This document shows, piece by piece, positions 1 through 9,121 of a DNA stretch of 35,000 nucleotides. The notes below the pieces were generated by a model. The model had not been told where the DNA came from. It did no database searches and saw nothing but the letters and a program-made list of their open reading frames with translations. The position numbers and the translations under genes were made by a program. The stretch's first letter is position 1. Each line of letters opens with the position of its first letter. Source of the DNA: Prorocentrum cordatum (lineage: Eukaryota > Sar > Dinophyceae > Prorocentrales > Prorocentraceae); the NCBI GenBank assembly GCA_963575745.1, contig CAUYUJ010020553.1:1-35000 (forward strand), written 5' to 3'.

Positions 1-57
1 CCTCCTCCTCCTCCTCCTCCTCCTCCTCCTCCTCCTCCTCCTCCTCGTCCTCCTCCA
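1..57 (+). repeat. (CCT)n microsatellite, cut by window edge
   Basis: An almost uninterrupted CCT run starts at the first base and ends in CGTCCTCCTCC. It is the first of about ten CCT/GGA tracts in the window. Its full length is unknown because it runs off the left edge. No spliced-leader-like sequence follows it on the plus strand. Confidence 0.95.
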
Positions 58-245
58 GGGCAACGGATCTCGTCGCCACGGCTGGATCCGCCGGATCCGC
101 TTCGAACAGCGGGCAGTGTCCGTGGATCGATCGTGAGAGGACTTCGGCCGTGCGGGAGAGCTGCCGTTCTCTCGGCTTGCCCTCCGGGGCTCGGTCGGGC
201 GTTTGCAGCAGGACGGGTGTGGCGCGATGATGCCGACGACCTTCA

Positions 246-379
246 GGTCGGGCGTGTCCCCCTGCAGGTGGATGTTGGACGAAAAAATAGTCAGGCAGTG
301 CAAGAATAGTCAAAACTGCTCCAAACAAATAGGCAAACATAGTCAAACGTATTCCTCCTGTCGAGGGACAGGCCCGGTT
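246..379 (+). repeat. M2 short inverted-terminus repeat, copy 1 (MITE-like)
   Basis: The left end reads GGTCGGGCGTGTCCCCCTGC. The right end, read on the other strand, begins AACCGGGCCTGTCCC, so the ends form an imperfect terminal inverted repeat of about 20 bp. The inside is A-rich with several AATAGTCAAA-like words, unlike the GC-rich flanks. The same end-middle-end plan recurs at about 2.4 and 28.6 kb. No coding capacity. A non-autonomous DNA-transposon relic is the likeliest identity, but no transposase or clear target-site duplication is visible. Confidence 0.6.
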
Positions 380-767
380 TAACACGACCTCTCGGTTCGC
401 AGAGGCTCGATCGGGCCGCCGTAGAGGGTGAGGGGCCCGATCGGGAGCTCGCCAGAGCGAGGGGGGCGCGACGAGACCGAGGAGAGCTGTCGAGCCGCAG
501 AGGCTCGATCGAGGGAGAAGGCCTCGATCAGGCGCTCGCGAGAAGAGAAGAGGGGGGGGGGGCTTCAGCGGGAGCTCGCAGACGGCAAGGGGGGCGCGAA
601 AGCGGCAGCCGGGGAAGTCGAATCGGCGGGAGGGCCAGTAGGCCTCCAGAACAAAATCGGAATCCAAATCGGAGATCCAAGTCGAATCGAATCGGAAGCG
701 AAAGCCGTCGAAGTCGAAGTCGAATCGAATCGGAGGAGTCGAAACGCGGCCTGGACGGGGGAGGCGG
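380..767. other. GC-rich stretch, no gene recognised
   Basis: Purine-rich, GC-rich sequence with scattered CTCGATCGGG words that anticipate the tandem repeat starting at about 768. Around 700-745 there is a run of GAAGTCGAA/GAATCGAATCGG-like short repeats. Both strands give open frames, but these are compositionally trivial (Gly/Arg/Glu or Pro/Ser/Arg) and match no protein I know. Confidence 0.7.
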
Positions 768-1205
768 GCTCGATCGGGCGCTCGCGGGAGGGGCGGCGCG
801 ACCCGGCGCCTCGCAGGCAGGGAGGGCGCGAGGAGCCCGGAGAGGCCTCGATCCGCAGCGGCTCGATCGGGCGCTCGCAGGAAGGGGGGGGGGGCCTCGG
901 CCGGGCGCTCGCGGGAAGGCGGACAGGAGGAGGCCTCGATGCGGTGGGGGGGGGGGCTCGATCGGGCGTCCGTTGGGGGGGGGGGGGGGTTCATCGGCCG
1001 GGCGCCCTCGCAGGAAGGAGGGCAGGAGGGGGGCTGCTCGAGCGGTGGGGGGGGGGGGCTCGATCGGGGTCCGTTGGGGGGGGGGGGGGGGGTTCTCGGC
1101 CGGGCGCTCGCAGGAAGGAGGGCAGGAGGGGGCTCGAACGAGGGGGGGGGGCGCTCGATCGGGCGGTGGCAGAGGGGGGGGCTCCGTCGGGCGCTCGTGA
1201 CGGGG
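768..1205 (+). repeat. Degenerate ~97-bp G-rich minisatellite, about 5 units
   Basis: The word GGCTCGATCGGGCG or a close variant starts at about 768, 866, 957, 1061 and 1155, a spacing of 91-104 bp. Each unit also carries an internal GGCCGGGCGCTCGCAGGAAGG-like half and one or two long G runs (up to about 18 Gs near 1076-1093). Variation in G-run length explains much of the spacing difference. Translated products in every frame are low-complexity and are not annotated as genes. Confidence 0.75.
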
Positions 1206-1295
1206 GGCGGGGCGCCATTGCGCTGTGGTTGAATCTGCCTGGCTCCAGGAAGTGTCGACCGACCTCCAGATTCGAGCCCCGGCGGCGCTCAACGA

Positions 1296-1327
1296 ATGCA
1301 TGCATGCATGCATGCATGCATGCATGC
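1296..1327 (+). repeat. (ATGC)n tetranucleotide microsatellite
   Basis: Thirty-two bases of uninterrupted ATGC/TGCA repeat. The unit is self-complementary, so the tract can form a hairpin or slipped structure. It sits between the G-rich minisatellite and unremarkable GC-rich sequence. Confidence 0.95.
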
Positions 1328-1599
1328 GCATACCTGTCTACAGCAAAGGCTGCGACGAGCTGTTCGCAGTCACGCACCGCCCGACGTGGCAACGATGCTA
1401 ATCTCAAATGTGATTGAACAACTTGGGCTGGAAGCACCCGCCGCTGGATGGATGTGCCCACTTACCACCTTGGGCTAACCCGCCCTCCACGACCCCCGAT
1501 TCGAGGTTTGAGGTTCCCGGTCCGCTGGCTGAGGCTCCAGCATCGAAGTTTCTTCGGGAGCGTTCTCTTGGACCCCAGGGCCCCCCGGAGGCCTCAGGG

Positions 1600-1652
1600 G
1601 TACTTGCCAGGACGCTTCCCTGGAGCGCTCGAAGGTACCTGCCAGGACCTCT
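1600..1652 (+). repeat. 35-bp minisatellite, ~1.5 units (locus 1)
   Basis: TACYTGCCAGGACGCTTCCC followed by TGGAGCGCTCGAAGG occurs once, and its first half then recurs. A second locus with two units of the same sequence lies at 1949-2018. Both loci sit next to M3 copy 1, so the minisatellite may belong to a larger repeat module. Confidence 0.5.
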
Positions 1653-1669
1653 CAGGAGGAGGAGGAGGA

Positions 1670-1858
1670 CCCAGACCCCCGACGTCATGATTTGTTCATG
1701 ACGTCGACCCCCAGAAATCTGGACCCCTTCCCCAGGACCGGTTTTGCATCCTGAGTCAGTTTTTGACGCTCCCGAGGCCCAGTAGGGGCACCCGGAGGCC
1801 GAAAATAGCGAAAAACCTCACGTCGTGATTTTTCTTTCACAACGCGAGGGGGTCTGGG
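1670..1858 (+). repeat. M3 repeat copy 1, ~189 bp with 11-bp inverted ends
   Basis: Starts CCCAGACCCCC and ends GGGGGTCTGGG, a perfect 11-bp terminal inverted repeat. Next to the left end is a perfect hairpin: a 10-bp arm at 1681-1690, a 5-nt loop, and the complementary arm at 1696-1705. The body contains GACGCTCCCGAGGCCC and GGAGGCCGAAAATAGCGAAA, words shared with the other M3 copies. The flanks are GAGGA-rich, so a possible 5-bp target duplication cannot be distinguished from the local repeat. Non-coding and MITE-like. Confidence 0.7.
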
Positions 1859-1948
1859 GAGGAAGAGAATCGAGGAGGAACGAGGATCGAGGAGGAGGAT
1901 CGAGGATCGAGGAGGATTCTCCCCTCGAGCGCCCGGGTGCCCGAACGC

Positions 1949-2018
1949 ACCTGCCGGGAAGCATCCCTGGGGCGCCCGGAGTTACCTGCCAGGACGCTCC
2001 CCTTGCAGCGCCCGAAAG
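1949..2018 (+). repeat. 35-bp minisatellite, 2 units (locus 2)
   Basis: Two adjacent units of the CACCTGCCGGGAAGCATCCC / TACCTGCCAGGACGCTCCCC type, each about 35 bp, homologous to the locus at 1600-1652. No coding signal. Confidence 0.5.
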
Positions 2019-2099
2019 CATCCCGGGGACCACCGGGGACCTCAGGAGAGCCCGCGAGGACGCTCGAGAGTACTCGGGGGCCCCGGACCCCCTCGGGCA

Positions 2100-2316
2100 G
2101 TGGAAAAATCATGACGGAATGTTTTTCTTCCTTTTCGGCCTCTCGAGGCTCTTTCCGGCCCTCGGGCGCGTCAAAAAAACGACTCAGGGTGAACAGCCGG
2201 TCCCTGAGAGGGGGGCGAACCGGCCCTCGGGAGCGTCAAAAAACGACTCGGTATGAAAAGCGAGACCTCTGAGGGTCGACGTTAATGAAAAATTCATTAC
2301 GTCGGGGGTCTGGGGC
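2100..2316 (-). repeat. M3 repeat copy 2, inverted and partly duplicated
   Basis: Reverse-oriented M3 sequence ending in ACGTCGGGGGTCTGGGG. Two copies of the CCGGCCCTCGGG-CGTCAAAAAAACGACTC segment are present (about 2152-2190 and 2219-2252), an internal duplication. The terminal hairpin is kept with different bases: left arm 2277-2289, loop AAA, right arm 2293-2304, one bulged T. The stem therefore differs in sequence from copy 1 yet still pairs. Confidence 0.6.
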
Positions 2317-2390
2317 GCGGGGACGAGGAAGGTAAAGGCCCTCGTATCAGGTCATCTTGCCCCGCCCTGGGGCCCTCGTGCATCGCGCAG

Positions 2391-2560
2391 GCTTAGGGTT
2401 AGGTCGGGCACGTCCCCCTACAGGCGGATTTCGGGCGAAAAATTTAAAACATTCTACATATTCCCAAAGTCAAAAAATACAGAAAAAATCGTCCCAAGAC
2501 TAGTTTTTGACTATCTTTGAACATTCCTTGTGTAGAAGGGCACGCCCGACTTAAGCTTAG
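2391..2560 (+). repeat. M2 short inverted-terminus repeat, copy 2
   Basis: The left end GCTTAGGGTTAGGTCGGGCA is mirrored by the right end, which on the other strand reads GCTAAGCTTAAGTCGGGCGT. The ends pair imperfectly over about 28 bp. The middle is A/T-rich (AAAAATTTAAAACATTC and AGTCAAAAAATACAG), sharply different from the GC-rich surroundings and similar to copies at 0.25 and 28.6 kb. No coding capacity. Confidence 0.65.
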
Positions 2561-3634
2561 GGAAGCGGGTCAGAATGGTGTCTGGGAGGCGCCCAGGGAC
2601 AGGTAAACGTACGCTTTCGAAGGTCTGCGCGGATTCTCTGGATCGGCGCTTGGCGCCACTCTCTGGCGTCCAACGCCGAAATCCGAGACGACACTCGAAA
2701 GCTTACGGTTAGGAACTTTTGCTGAGCGTGTCGCGGCAGCGGCAATGGCGACACGCTATGCCCTCTAAGCGGATTGCGTGTCGCCCCGCGGAGCGGGAGG
2801 TTCGGAAAGGCTCGGGACATTGACGCTCGGGGTCTGGAAAGAAATTCGCGTGTCGCTCCGAAGCGTGCTGGGCCAACATCGGCAGCGCGACACGCCAAGC
2901 CAAGCCAAAGTTCCCGGTAGGTTTATGCCGACAGGTCTTCATGGATTGAGGGCAGGCACTGTAGGCGGCCCTTGCTGCTGAACGACCAGCTGCAGTTCGG
3001 GCTGCAGCTGTGCGAAAACTTCGAGCCCAGGACGAAGATGCCGGTGAAGCCCGCATCTCGGCGCCCACGGCAGGAGGACGTCAACGACGGCAAATTCACG
3101 TCGCGATGGCGTGGGCGTAAATCTCTGACACCACGTGGATAACCGGAGGAAGCGATGATCGATCCCCCTTTATCCGTAGTCCTTAAGTTGAGAAATTCAT
3201 TCCCGAAGGGCGGGGAACTGCCGAGCGATGTCGTTAGCACCACGATGACTTAATTGACGAACTAACTCCGCGGAAGGGCGGCGGGAGAAAGATGGGCAAG
3301 ACAGCCCCAGAGAGGCCACCCAGGCGGCCTCTTCGGAGGAAAGAGCCACCGCCGACGGGAGAGTCCCATGGTGGAGTCCTATGGGGGAGTGCTAGTGGGA
3401 TCCGGTCCTGCTGGGAACCTCTTCGAACCCTACCAGAATCCGCCTGCCGATGCCGGACAACTGGCGACTGGCGGCGTTCAACCTGGAACGCCCGCCCTGG
3501 TGTCGCCACGGCGTCAACACGGCGCGAGCTTGCCGTACACGCCTACACCGATCCTGGCTTGGCCGACCATTGCGACCGCCATTATCGCTCTGCCTTTTCG
3601 CTCTCATGAATTGGCCAGGGGATGCCCCCGCCAC
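2561..3634. other. No recognisable gene
   Basis: About 1.07 kb of mixed-composition sequence with short open frames on both strands, none resembling a known protein. I see no tandem repeat, RNA gene or transposon terminus here. A few CGACACGC/GTGTCGC words recur at 2727-2900, possibly an old local duplication. Confidence 0.6.
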
Positions 3635-3699
3635 CGTCGTTGTCGTCGTCGTCGTCGTCGCCTCCGTCCGTCGTCGTCGCCTCGTCCGTCGTCGTCATA
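3635..3699 (+). repeat. (CGT)n imperfect microsatellite
   Basis: CGT/GTC triplets with interruptions (CGTTGTCGTCGTCGTCG, then CCTCCGTCCGTCGTCG). A second, shorter GTCGTC cluster lies at 4196-4247. Apparent Val-, Arg- or Ser-rich peptides here are translations of the repeat. Confidence 0.85.
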
Positions 3700-3801
3700 G
3701 ACGCCCCAGACGCAGCTGGTGCTCATCGCTGAGACTTCCGCGCTGGACCCCCTGGGGGCGTGCCGGATCTCATCTGCGAAGCGGCCCCTCCAAAGGACGT
3801 G

Positions 3802-3953
3802 CACCCGCTCCGAGTTGGAACCAAGCTGCGTTGGGAGGCTTCGTCCTGCACGGGGAAGCGACGGTGAAGAGAATGGACACCCGCACCAAGTTGGAAGAAA
3901 GCTGCGCTAGGGAGCTCCGTTTTGCACAGGGAAGTGACGCTGAAGAGAGTCAC
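3802..3953 (+). repeat. Tandem duplication of a 76-bp unit
   Basis: CACCCGCTCCGAGTTGGAAC at 3802 recurs as CACCCGCACCAAGTTGGAAG at 3878. The alignment continues through AAGCTGCG and GGGAAGYGACGSTGAAGAGA, so two 76-bp units lie head to tail. Because 76 is not a multiple of three, it would shift any reading frame, which argues against coding function. Confidence 0.6.
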
Positions 3954-4273
3954 CCGATGCGCCAGACCCTGACATCTGCGAATCGGACTGGATGTTGCCA
4001 ATCCGCGGTCCCAAATGTCCCGACAGCTCCCAAGGAACGTTTCTGATGGCCCCAAGGGCCCCCAGGGCCTCCCCAGGGGCCGAAATCGAAGGGAAACTGC
4101 GGGTGGACGAAAATCATATGCTCGGAGATCTGAGGACGATGCCAAGAAACTTCCGCCGAGCGACCTACGCCAGGCCTCGCGGGGCGCCGCCGCCGACGTC
4201 GCCGTCGTCGTCGCCGCCGTCATTGTTGTTGGTGGTGGTCGTCGGAAATCTTCACAATCAGATCACCGGAAAT

Positions 4274-4354
4274 GAAGAGAAGAAGGAGGAGGAGGAGGAG
4301 GAGGAGGAGGAGGAGGAGAAGGAGGAGGAGGAGGAGGAGGAGGAGGAGGAGGAG
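4274..4354 (+). repeat. (GGA)n tract beyond the 3' end of element A
   Basis: An almost pure GAG/GGA run. It lies about 260 bp beyond the last stop codon of element A, whose coding strand is minus, so on the element strand it reads as pyrimidine. It could be part of the element's 3' region or of the target site. The sequence between it and 4612 has no clear polyA or polyT. Confidence 0.9.
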
Positions 4355-4611
4355 CGAGCACATAGAGCAACGCGCCGAGTCGAGGACGGGACGGACAGGA
4401 GCGAAGGAAAAAGGCGAGAACGCACAATCGCACACACAGAAAGGGAAGGCCACCGCGCGATTGCCCAGCCAGAGCATCACGGCAGCGGGGCGCCCCTCCC
4501 TCACCGACCAGGACGTCCTGGTCAGGACAAACATGGATGTCTGGAGGGGGCGACGGATAATCAGCCACTCCAGGCGAGAGGTTAAAACACCAAACAAGTT
4601 GCCACATAGAA

Positions 4612-5829
4612 TTATGAAGGCAAATTTGATAACAATCCTAACCATTGTACCGCGGGATCCGTGACTAAGAGCCTGCGGGGGGTCGGGATTGGGTGCTTTC
4701 GGCCAGCCCTGGGATGACGGCACGAAGCGAAATTATCTCTGCGCCACTTTCGCTGAAGGTTATCTTGCAGCGAGCTGGGATCACAATCATCATATAGCTG
4801 TGAGCTCGCAGGCCTCTCTGAGAAGGACCCACACACCGTGCATCCAATTAGTTCGCCAGCTCTATATAAGATATGGCCTCGCGCAGCTTCGGGCGGAACG
4901 GGACCCTCGGTGGGGAGCGCCCTGCTGGGGAGGGAAGCGCTGGCCCTCCCAGGGGCGGCCGATCTGGGGCGCCTCTTCGAGCCAGACTCAACGCAGTCGA
5001 CGGCCTGGCGCAGGGCGCATTGAGGCCTGCTCGGGATGTTTACCCTGGGCCTAACCTGCCTTATAGAAGCCTCCGCCACCTCCTCCACGGGCCTGGCCAG
5101 GATCCTGGGCCTGGGCTCGGGGTGAAGGGGAGGGGGGGGGGGGGGGGGCGGAGGAGCAACCACCAGGGAGTCCGAGGAGGGGCCAAGAGGAGAGGGCACA
5201 ACCGAGGTGAGGTCCCGTCTGGGACGCACAGCACGATTATCTTGCACCTCTTCTTCCGCGGCCCTCTTGGCTTCCTGGGGCCCTTCAAGGCTTGACGGCA
5301 CCTCTGGGGGGGGGGGCGGAGCTAAAACAACGCAGCAAATCTGCTGGGCGAGCCTCCTACGTCCAAATGCCGTTCGCGCGAAGCGCGTGCAATGGATACA
5401 TTTCCACAAAGAACCAGCACGCACAATCTCATGCAGCCGCTCATGTGACGTCGGCTGCGGGAGCTGCCGCCTCGGCCGTGGACGCCGCACTCGTTGGTCC
5501 CGTCGAGGCCGTCGAGCTGGTGGAGGAGCTCGATCAGGGGCAGCTGCTTCCATCAAACTCTGTGAATTCCCAATCCATGATGCGATCTGTCGGATTCCAT
5601 CCCGCAGCTCAGCGCGTAGCTCACGAGCGTGGGTCGGCACATCATGTTTGTCCAACCCCCTCTTCGCAGCCAGATCAGCATATCTGTTGCCCTTCTTCTC
5701 TTCCTGGTCGGAGGTGGTGAGGGCATCCTTCTGGGTTCGATGGCCTTTCACGTATTCTATCGTCAGCAGATCCGAAAAGGCCGCCCTGGTCCTCCGGTGC
5801 GTGCCAGAGGGCACGCCACAGGTCCACAT
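4612..5829 (-). pseudogene. Element A: RNase H C-terminus plus double CxxC tail
   Basis: The start of this frame carries the end of the RNase H fold: EYVKGHR supplies the usual late His, and GNRYADLAAKRG the last Asp. It then gives an Arg/Pro-rich linker and two related modules: HEIVRAGSLWKCIHC (CxxC codons near 5390-5406) and HILYRAGELIGCTVC (near 4831-4848), each followed by a Leu and a further Cys. These look like a duplicated zinc-binding tail. A Pro-rich stretch at about 5115-5150 comes from a G run. The join to the upstream RNase H half needs a frameshift near 5.8 kb. The stop is the TAA at 4612. Confidence 0.75.
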
Positions 5830-6919
5830 TGGGCCGCCTGGCGTGCAAGCGCCAACTCCTGCCGTTGTTGATGCCGTCGGTCGTCGTCATACAGCCCGTG
5901 TGAATGTGTATCGGGAAGATTCCATTTCTGAGAGTCAAGATAACTGCCATCATCTCCGCTCTGGGCACCGACTGTTGGGCTCCAGGAAGTGGCCCGTAAG
6001 CAAGTCCTAACAGCTGGCGCCCTCTCATCACCGCAATGCCCCAGCCTGCCCTAGATGCTTCTGGCCATCCCAAAGTGCGACCAGCTCCATCTGTATATAT
6101 TTCTCCCGTGATCGTGGCATCGCGGCCGCCGTAGTCATAATACCACTTCTCACGCATGCAGACTGGAGGCAAGCTGGGCAAAACACCTCGATGTAGGAGA
6201 CCTCGTGTATATAACATATCATTGTCTGGGGCTGCTCGTGCTGCTTCGATTATGTGCTGGTCCACGGCCTGCTCCCTCACGTCGTCCAAGTTCGGGCAAC
6301 GCCAAAGACGATGATGAAGTGTGCCTGGGCAGTTCTGACAAAACATGCATTCTCCATTTCCAGCATACCCGTGTTTGTGTAGCCTCGCCTGAGACCACTG
6401 GCCACCGATGACGGTCGGTCTGAGCGCACATCGAGCCCTGGGCGATAGCTTCCAGCGACGAGCCTGTTCCTTCGGCGCAAGGAGCATCTGCAAAGGGTTC
6501 ATCCAGTAGCCGCTCGGACTTCTCGTTGGTGCTGTTGTCTCGGGAGCGCGGTCTTTACGGCGAGCCCATTCTTCCCATTTCATATTGATGAAAGACCTGC
6601 GCGCCAGGGTGCGGATCCAGTCTGGCGAATCGTCGGTCAGGTCCAGCTGGATGCCGTTCGCCGTGGTCCACTCGAAAGGTGAATGCGCTCTCCACTTCAA
6701 TTGGGCCAATATCTTCCATACCGCACCTGCAGGACCTGAAACAGCTGCCGACTTTGGATCATTACACAGATCCTGCTGCTGTTGGACGAAAGCCTGGCGT
6801 AGCACTTCACGTGGTACCGAAGAGGCTGCCGCCATCTGAGCCCACGTGTAGAGCGGCCCCGCAGCTGCAGTATCTCTGGATGTTGATCCCTCCGAGGTTC
6901 CAGCTGAGACGCGAGCCAT
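5790..6919 (-). pseudogene. Element A: post-RT region, zinc knuckle and RNase H N-terminus
   Basis: Contains CMFCQNC-x4-LHHRLWRCP, the C-x2-C...H...W-x-C knuckle common after the RT of LINEs. RNase H motifs follow: GEIYTDGAG (first Asp, about 6088-6108) and VPRAEMMAV (Glu, about 5950). Where the third motif should give TDC or similar, the frame reads IHTGC, so the third Asp appears replaced by Gly. The frame then diverges, and the rest of RNase H continues in another frame (see 4612-5829). Probably inactive. Confidence 0.8.
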
Positions 6920-7415
6920 GTCGAAGTTGCAGACGGCGTGCGACCCCAGCCAATCCTGACCATCCTAATCATGGCCGCGATCATGGTCTTGGTGGCCCCA
7001 ATCACCTGGACCCCGTACAAGAGGGCAGGGCCTATGCAAGGCTGTGCAACTGCTCTGCCAACCCGTGCCATGGCGCACAACCATTTGAAGCGTGGGAGCC
7101 TGGCCTTCGTCCTTGTCATTCGCTTCCTGATAGCGCTATGACGAAGCTTTGCCCCACCGCGGTCCTCCATGCCCAAAATCTCCAATGCAGAACACGCTCG
7201 GAAACCATGTCGTCGGACTTGTCTGGCTACCTGCTGGGCGACGCCTGGCGACGAGGCGATGATCTTAGCCTTGTCCGAAGCTATGGGAAGGTCCAGCGCG
7301 TCCAGTACCGCCGCCAACCTCTGGATGATGCGCACCGATGCCTCAACGATATCCTGCGACTTGGCGACAACCTGGAGCGTGATATCGTCTGCATATATAT
7401 ATATATATATATATC
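6697..7415 (-). pseudogene. Element A: reverse transcriptase palm (YADD) and thumb
   Basis: Encodes the catalytic motif C as YADDITLQV (codons at 7384-7395), followed by ILGMEDRGGAK and CIGPALLYGVQVIGATK, which match the usual thumb/connection sequence of LINE RTs. A perfect (AT)11 repeat (7393-7414) runs directly into the YADD codons, so the protein reads GYIYIYIYADD. Motif B upstream is in a different frame, so the repeat length currently breaks the RT. The frame stops at 6697 and the sequence continues one frame over. Confidence 0.85.
7393..7414 (+). repeat. (AT)11 microsatellite inside the RT catalytic motif
   Basis: Twenty-two bases of pure AT repeat. On the minus strand it encodes alternating Tyr-Ile immediately before Ala-Asp-Asp of element A's RT motif C. 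The first Tyr of YADD is itself made from the repeat. Confidence 0.95.
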
Positions 7416-8299
7416 CAAAGAATGATGCGCCTCGTCCAGCGCGACAGACTTCTCGAACACATCGAAGGGTAGCATCATGACCAACTGAAGCATAAACATG
7501 GCCACAGAGCAGCCAGGGATAATGCCTCATTGCACTTGGACCGCGCAACTGTAGGTCGAATCCCAACGAATGCGCCTCGGAGCGTGGTACATCGCCAGGC
7601 ATAGCTTAAGCAACGGCGTCGGAAAGTCGAGCTGAGCAGCAGCCCGCAGCACCCTTCCCCAGCAGACGCGGTCAAAAAAATGGCTGATATCCACCAACGC
7701 AATGAGAATTGACTTGGACTGTGAACCTGCATTGGCCTCAGCATAGAGCAACGTCCTGGCGCCTACATCCAGTGTCGATCTGCCTTCGCCGAGGGCGAAG
7801 TAAGGGCGGTTGCGACGGGCAGTCCAAGATCGCACGTGTCCCATTCGCAGCTTGGTGTATACACGATAAATCGACGGCAGCAGGGCGATCGGCCTGAACC
7901 CCCCTGGGGCTTGGCCAAAATCATTGCGTGGGTCACTAGCATGTTGGTTGACCATCTCGCCCGCGATTCTGCCGCCCAGAAAAGATAGAGCAACATTGTC
8001 AATGCAGAATCTGACAGCAACGCCCAAACCCTGGGAGGTAATGCATCATGCCCAAGGCCCGCTCTCCATCTGAAGGTCTTCGCTGCATGACGAACCTGCG
8101 CGACGGTGGGGGCGGGCAACGCACTGGACGGCAATCGAGCGATATCATCGAGTATGCCTTGGTCTGCTCCATCGATGAGGTGGTCCATAACCTGAGTGTC
8201 GGTCTCGTCTTCTGGCTGGCCTTCTTGCTGGTAGGGGCCGTCCAGGCCTGGCTTAGCCGATGCAGTAGTGCCCTCCCAGATGCGATTCCACATATCCAC
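7416..8299 (-). pseudogene. Element A: reverse transcriptase fingers and motifs 1, A and B
   Basis: One frame gives VRHAAKTFRWRAGLGHDALP and MILAKPQGG. Near the C-run at 7898-7905 the reading passes to the next frame with GGFRPIALLPSIYRVYTKL (RT motif 1/2) and IALVDISHFFDRVCW (motif A). A TGA stop at 7527-7529 falls immediately before motif B, GIIPGCSVAM, which continues in the same frame. Upstream, VNRHGDITSRPQAIADSQVD matches the linker normally found before LINE RTs. Family assignment to non-LTR RT is firm; activity is excluded by the stop and the frameshifts. Confidence 0.85.
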
Positions 8300-9121
8300 C
8301 TGGCTGTCGGCAATGGCCTGGGGGCGCGAGGTGATGTCCCCATGACGGTTGACCTGACTGTGAGACCATGTCTTGATGCGCGTGAGGCCGAAGGGAGGGG
8401 CTGGTCCAGATACCAGTGCATCCCGAGCCCACCTGTGAAAAGACTGGAGCCGTGCCCGACCTGCCTGAGTCTCTTATCAGCATGCCGTGCGAGCTGATCA
8501 GCGAAGGCATCTAAGCAACGTTGATTGAGATCAGGAGGTGATCGCGAAGCGAGGTGTATAATAGGCCATGCCATTTACAACCAGAAGAAACCTCCAGCTG
8601 TGTGAACATCCTGCTTATGGCCAGGCCGTAGAAGGCGACTGAGGTGATCCCAGCGCCGATGCTTCGTGCTGCCGTCTAGCTGCTGGGCGCCAAGATCCTT
8701 CACGGCCGCGCTGATGGCCCGGATGTGCCTCGACTCACTGCCAGCTGCTGGATGAGGACCTCGGGCTGGGCCACCAATGGGCCGCCAGACATACTTGATG
8801 CCGTCTGCTCTGCCTTTGTACGCGTCCGCGTCGCCGAGCAGATAGATGTGGGCGAGGTCGGTTTCCACATTGGCCGTCAAGTACGCGTGTATATTGTCCA
8901 GTCGCTCCTGCCCTGAGCAGAGTTAGCAGGCGCCCCCAGCTGAGCGCCCTGCTGCGTAGTGTCAACATATGCCTTACCCTCTGGTGCCCCTGGAGTGGAT
9001 GACTACCCACATCTGAAGGATGTCCTCGAGGAAAGGCCTTGGGCGCTCGAACTGCGAGCTGTCGAAGCTGACGGGGATGAGCAGCCAAGGCAAAGTGTGC
9101 CGGTTAGCGCGGGCGCGCGGG
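8300..9121 (-). pseudogene. Element A: endonuclease-RT linker, frame-broken
   Basis: Open segments in different frames join the endonuclease to the RT. One reads QERLDNIHAYLTANVETDLA and, after a TAA at 8575, MAWPIIHLASRSPPDLNQ and ADQLARHADKRLRQVG. Another, next to the endonuclease, includes WLLIPVSFDSSQFERPRPFL. The content fits the helical linker of a LINE ORF2 but has no catalytic motif. The conserved SDH that should close the endonuclease is not visible. Confidence 0.6.

Noticed and set aside
428-1417. Long overlapping open frames on both strands
   Set aside because: They translate a G-rich minisatellite and an ATGC microsatellite in every frame.
2390-2402. TTAGGGTTAG, telomere-like
   Set aside because: Fewer than two units, and it is part of the inverted end of M2 copy 2.
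4220-4723. Poly-Leu or poly-Arg/Glu open frames that look like membrane or charged proteins
   Set aside because: The Leu run is the GGA microsatellite; there is no protein-like sequence apart from it.
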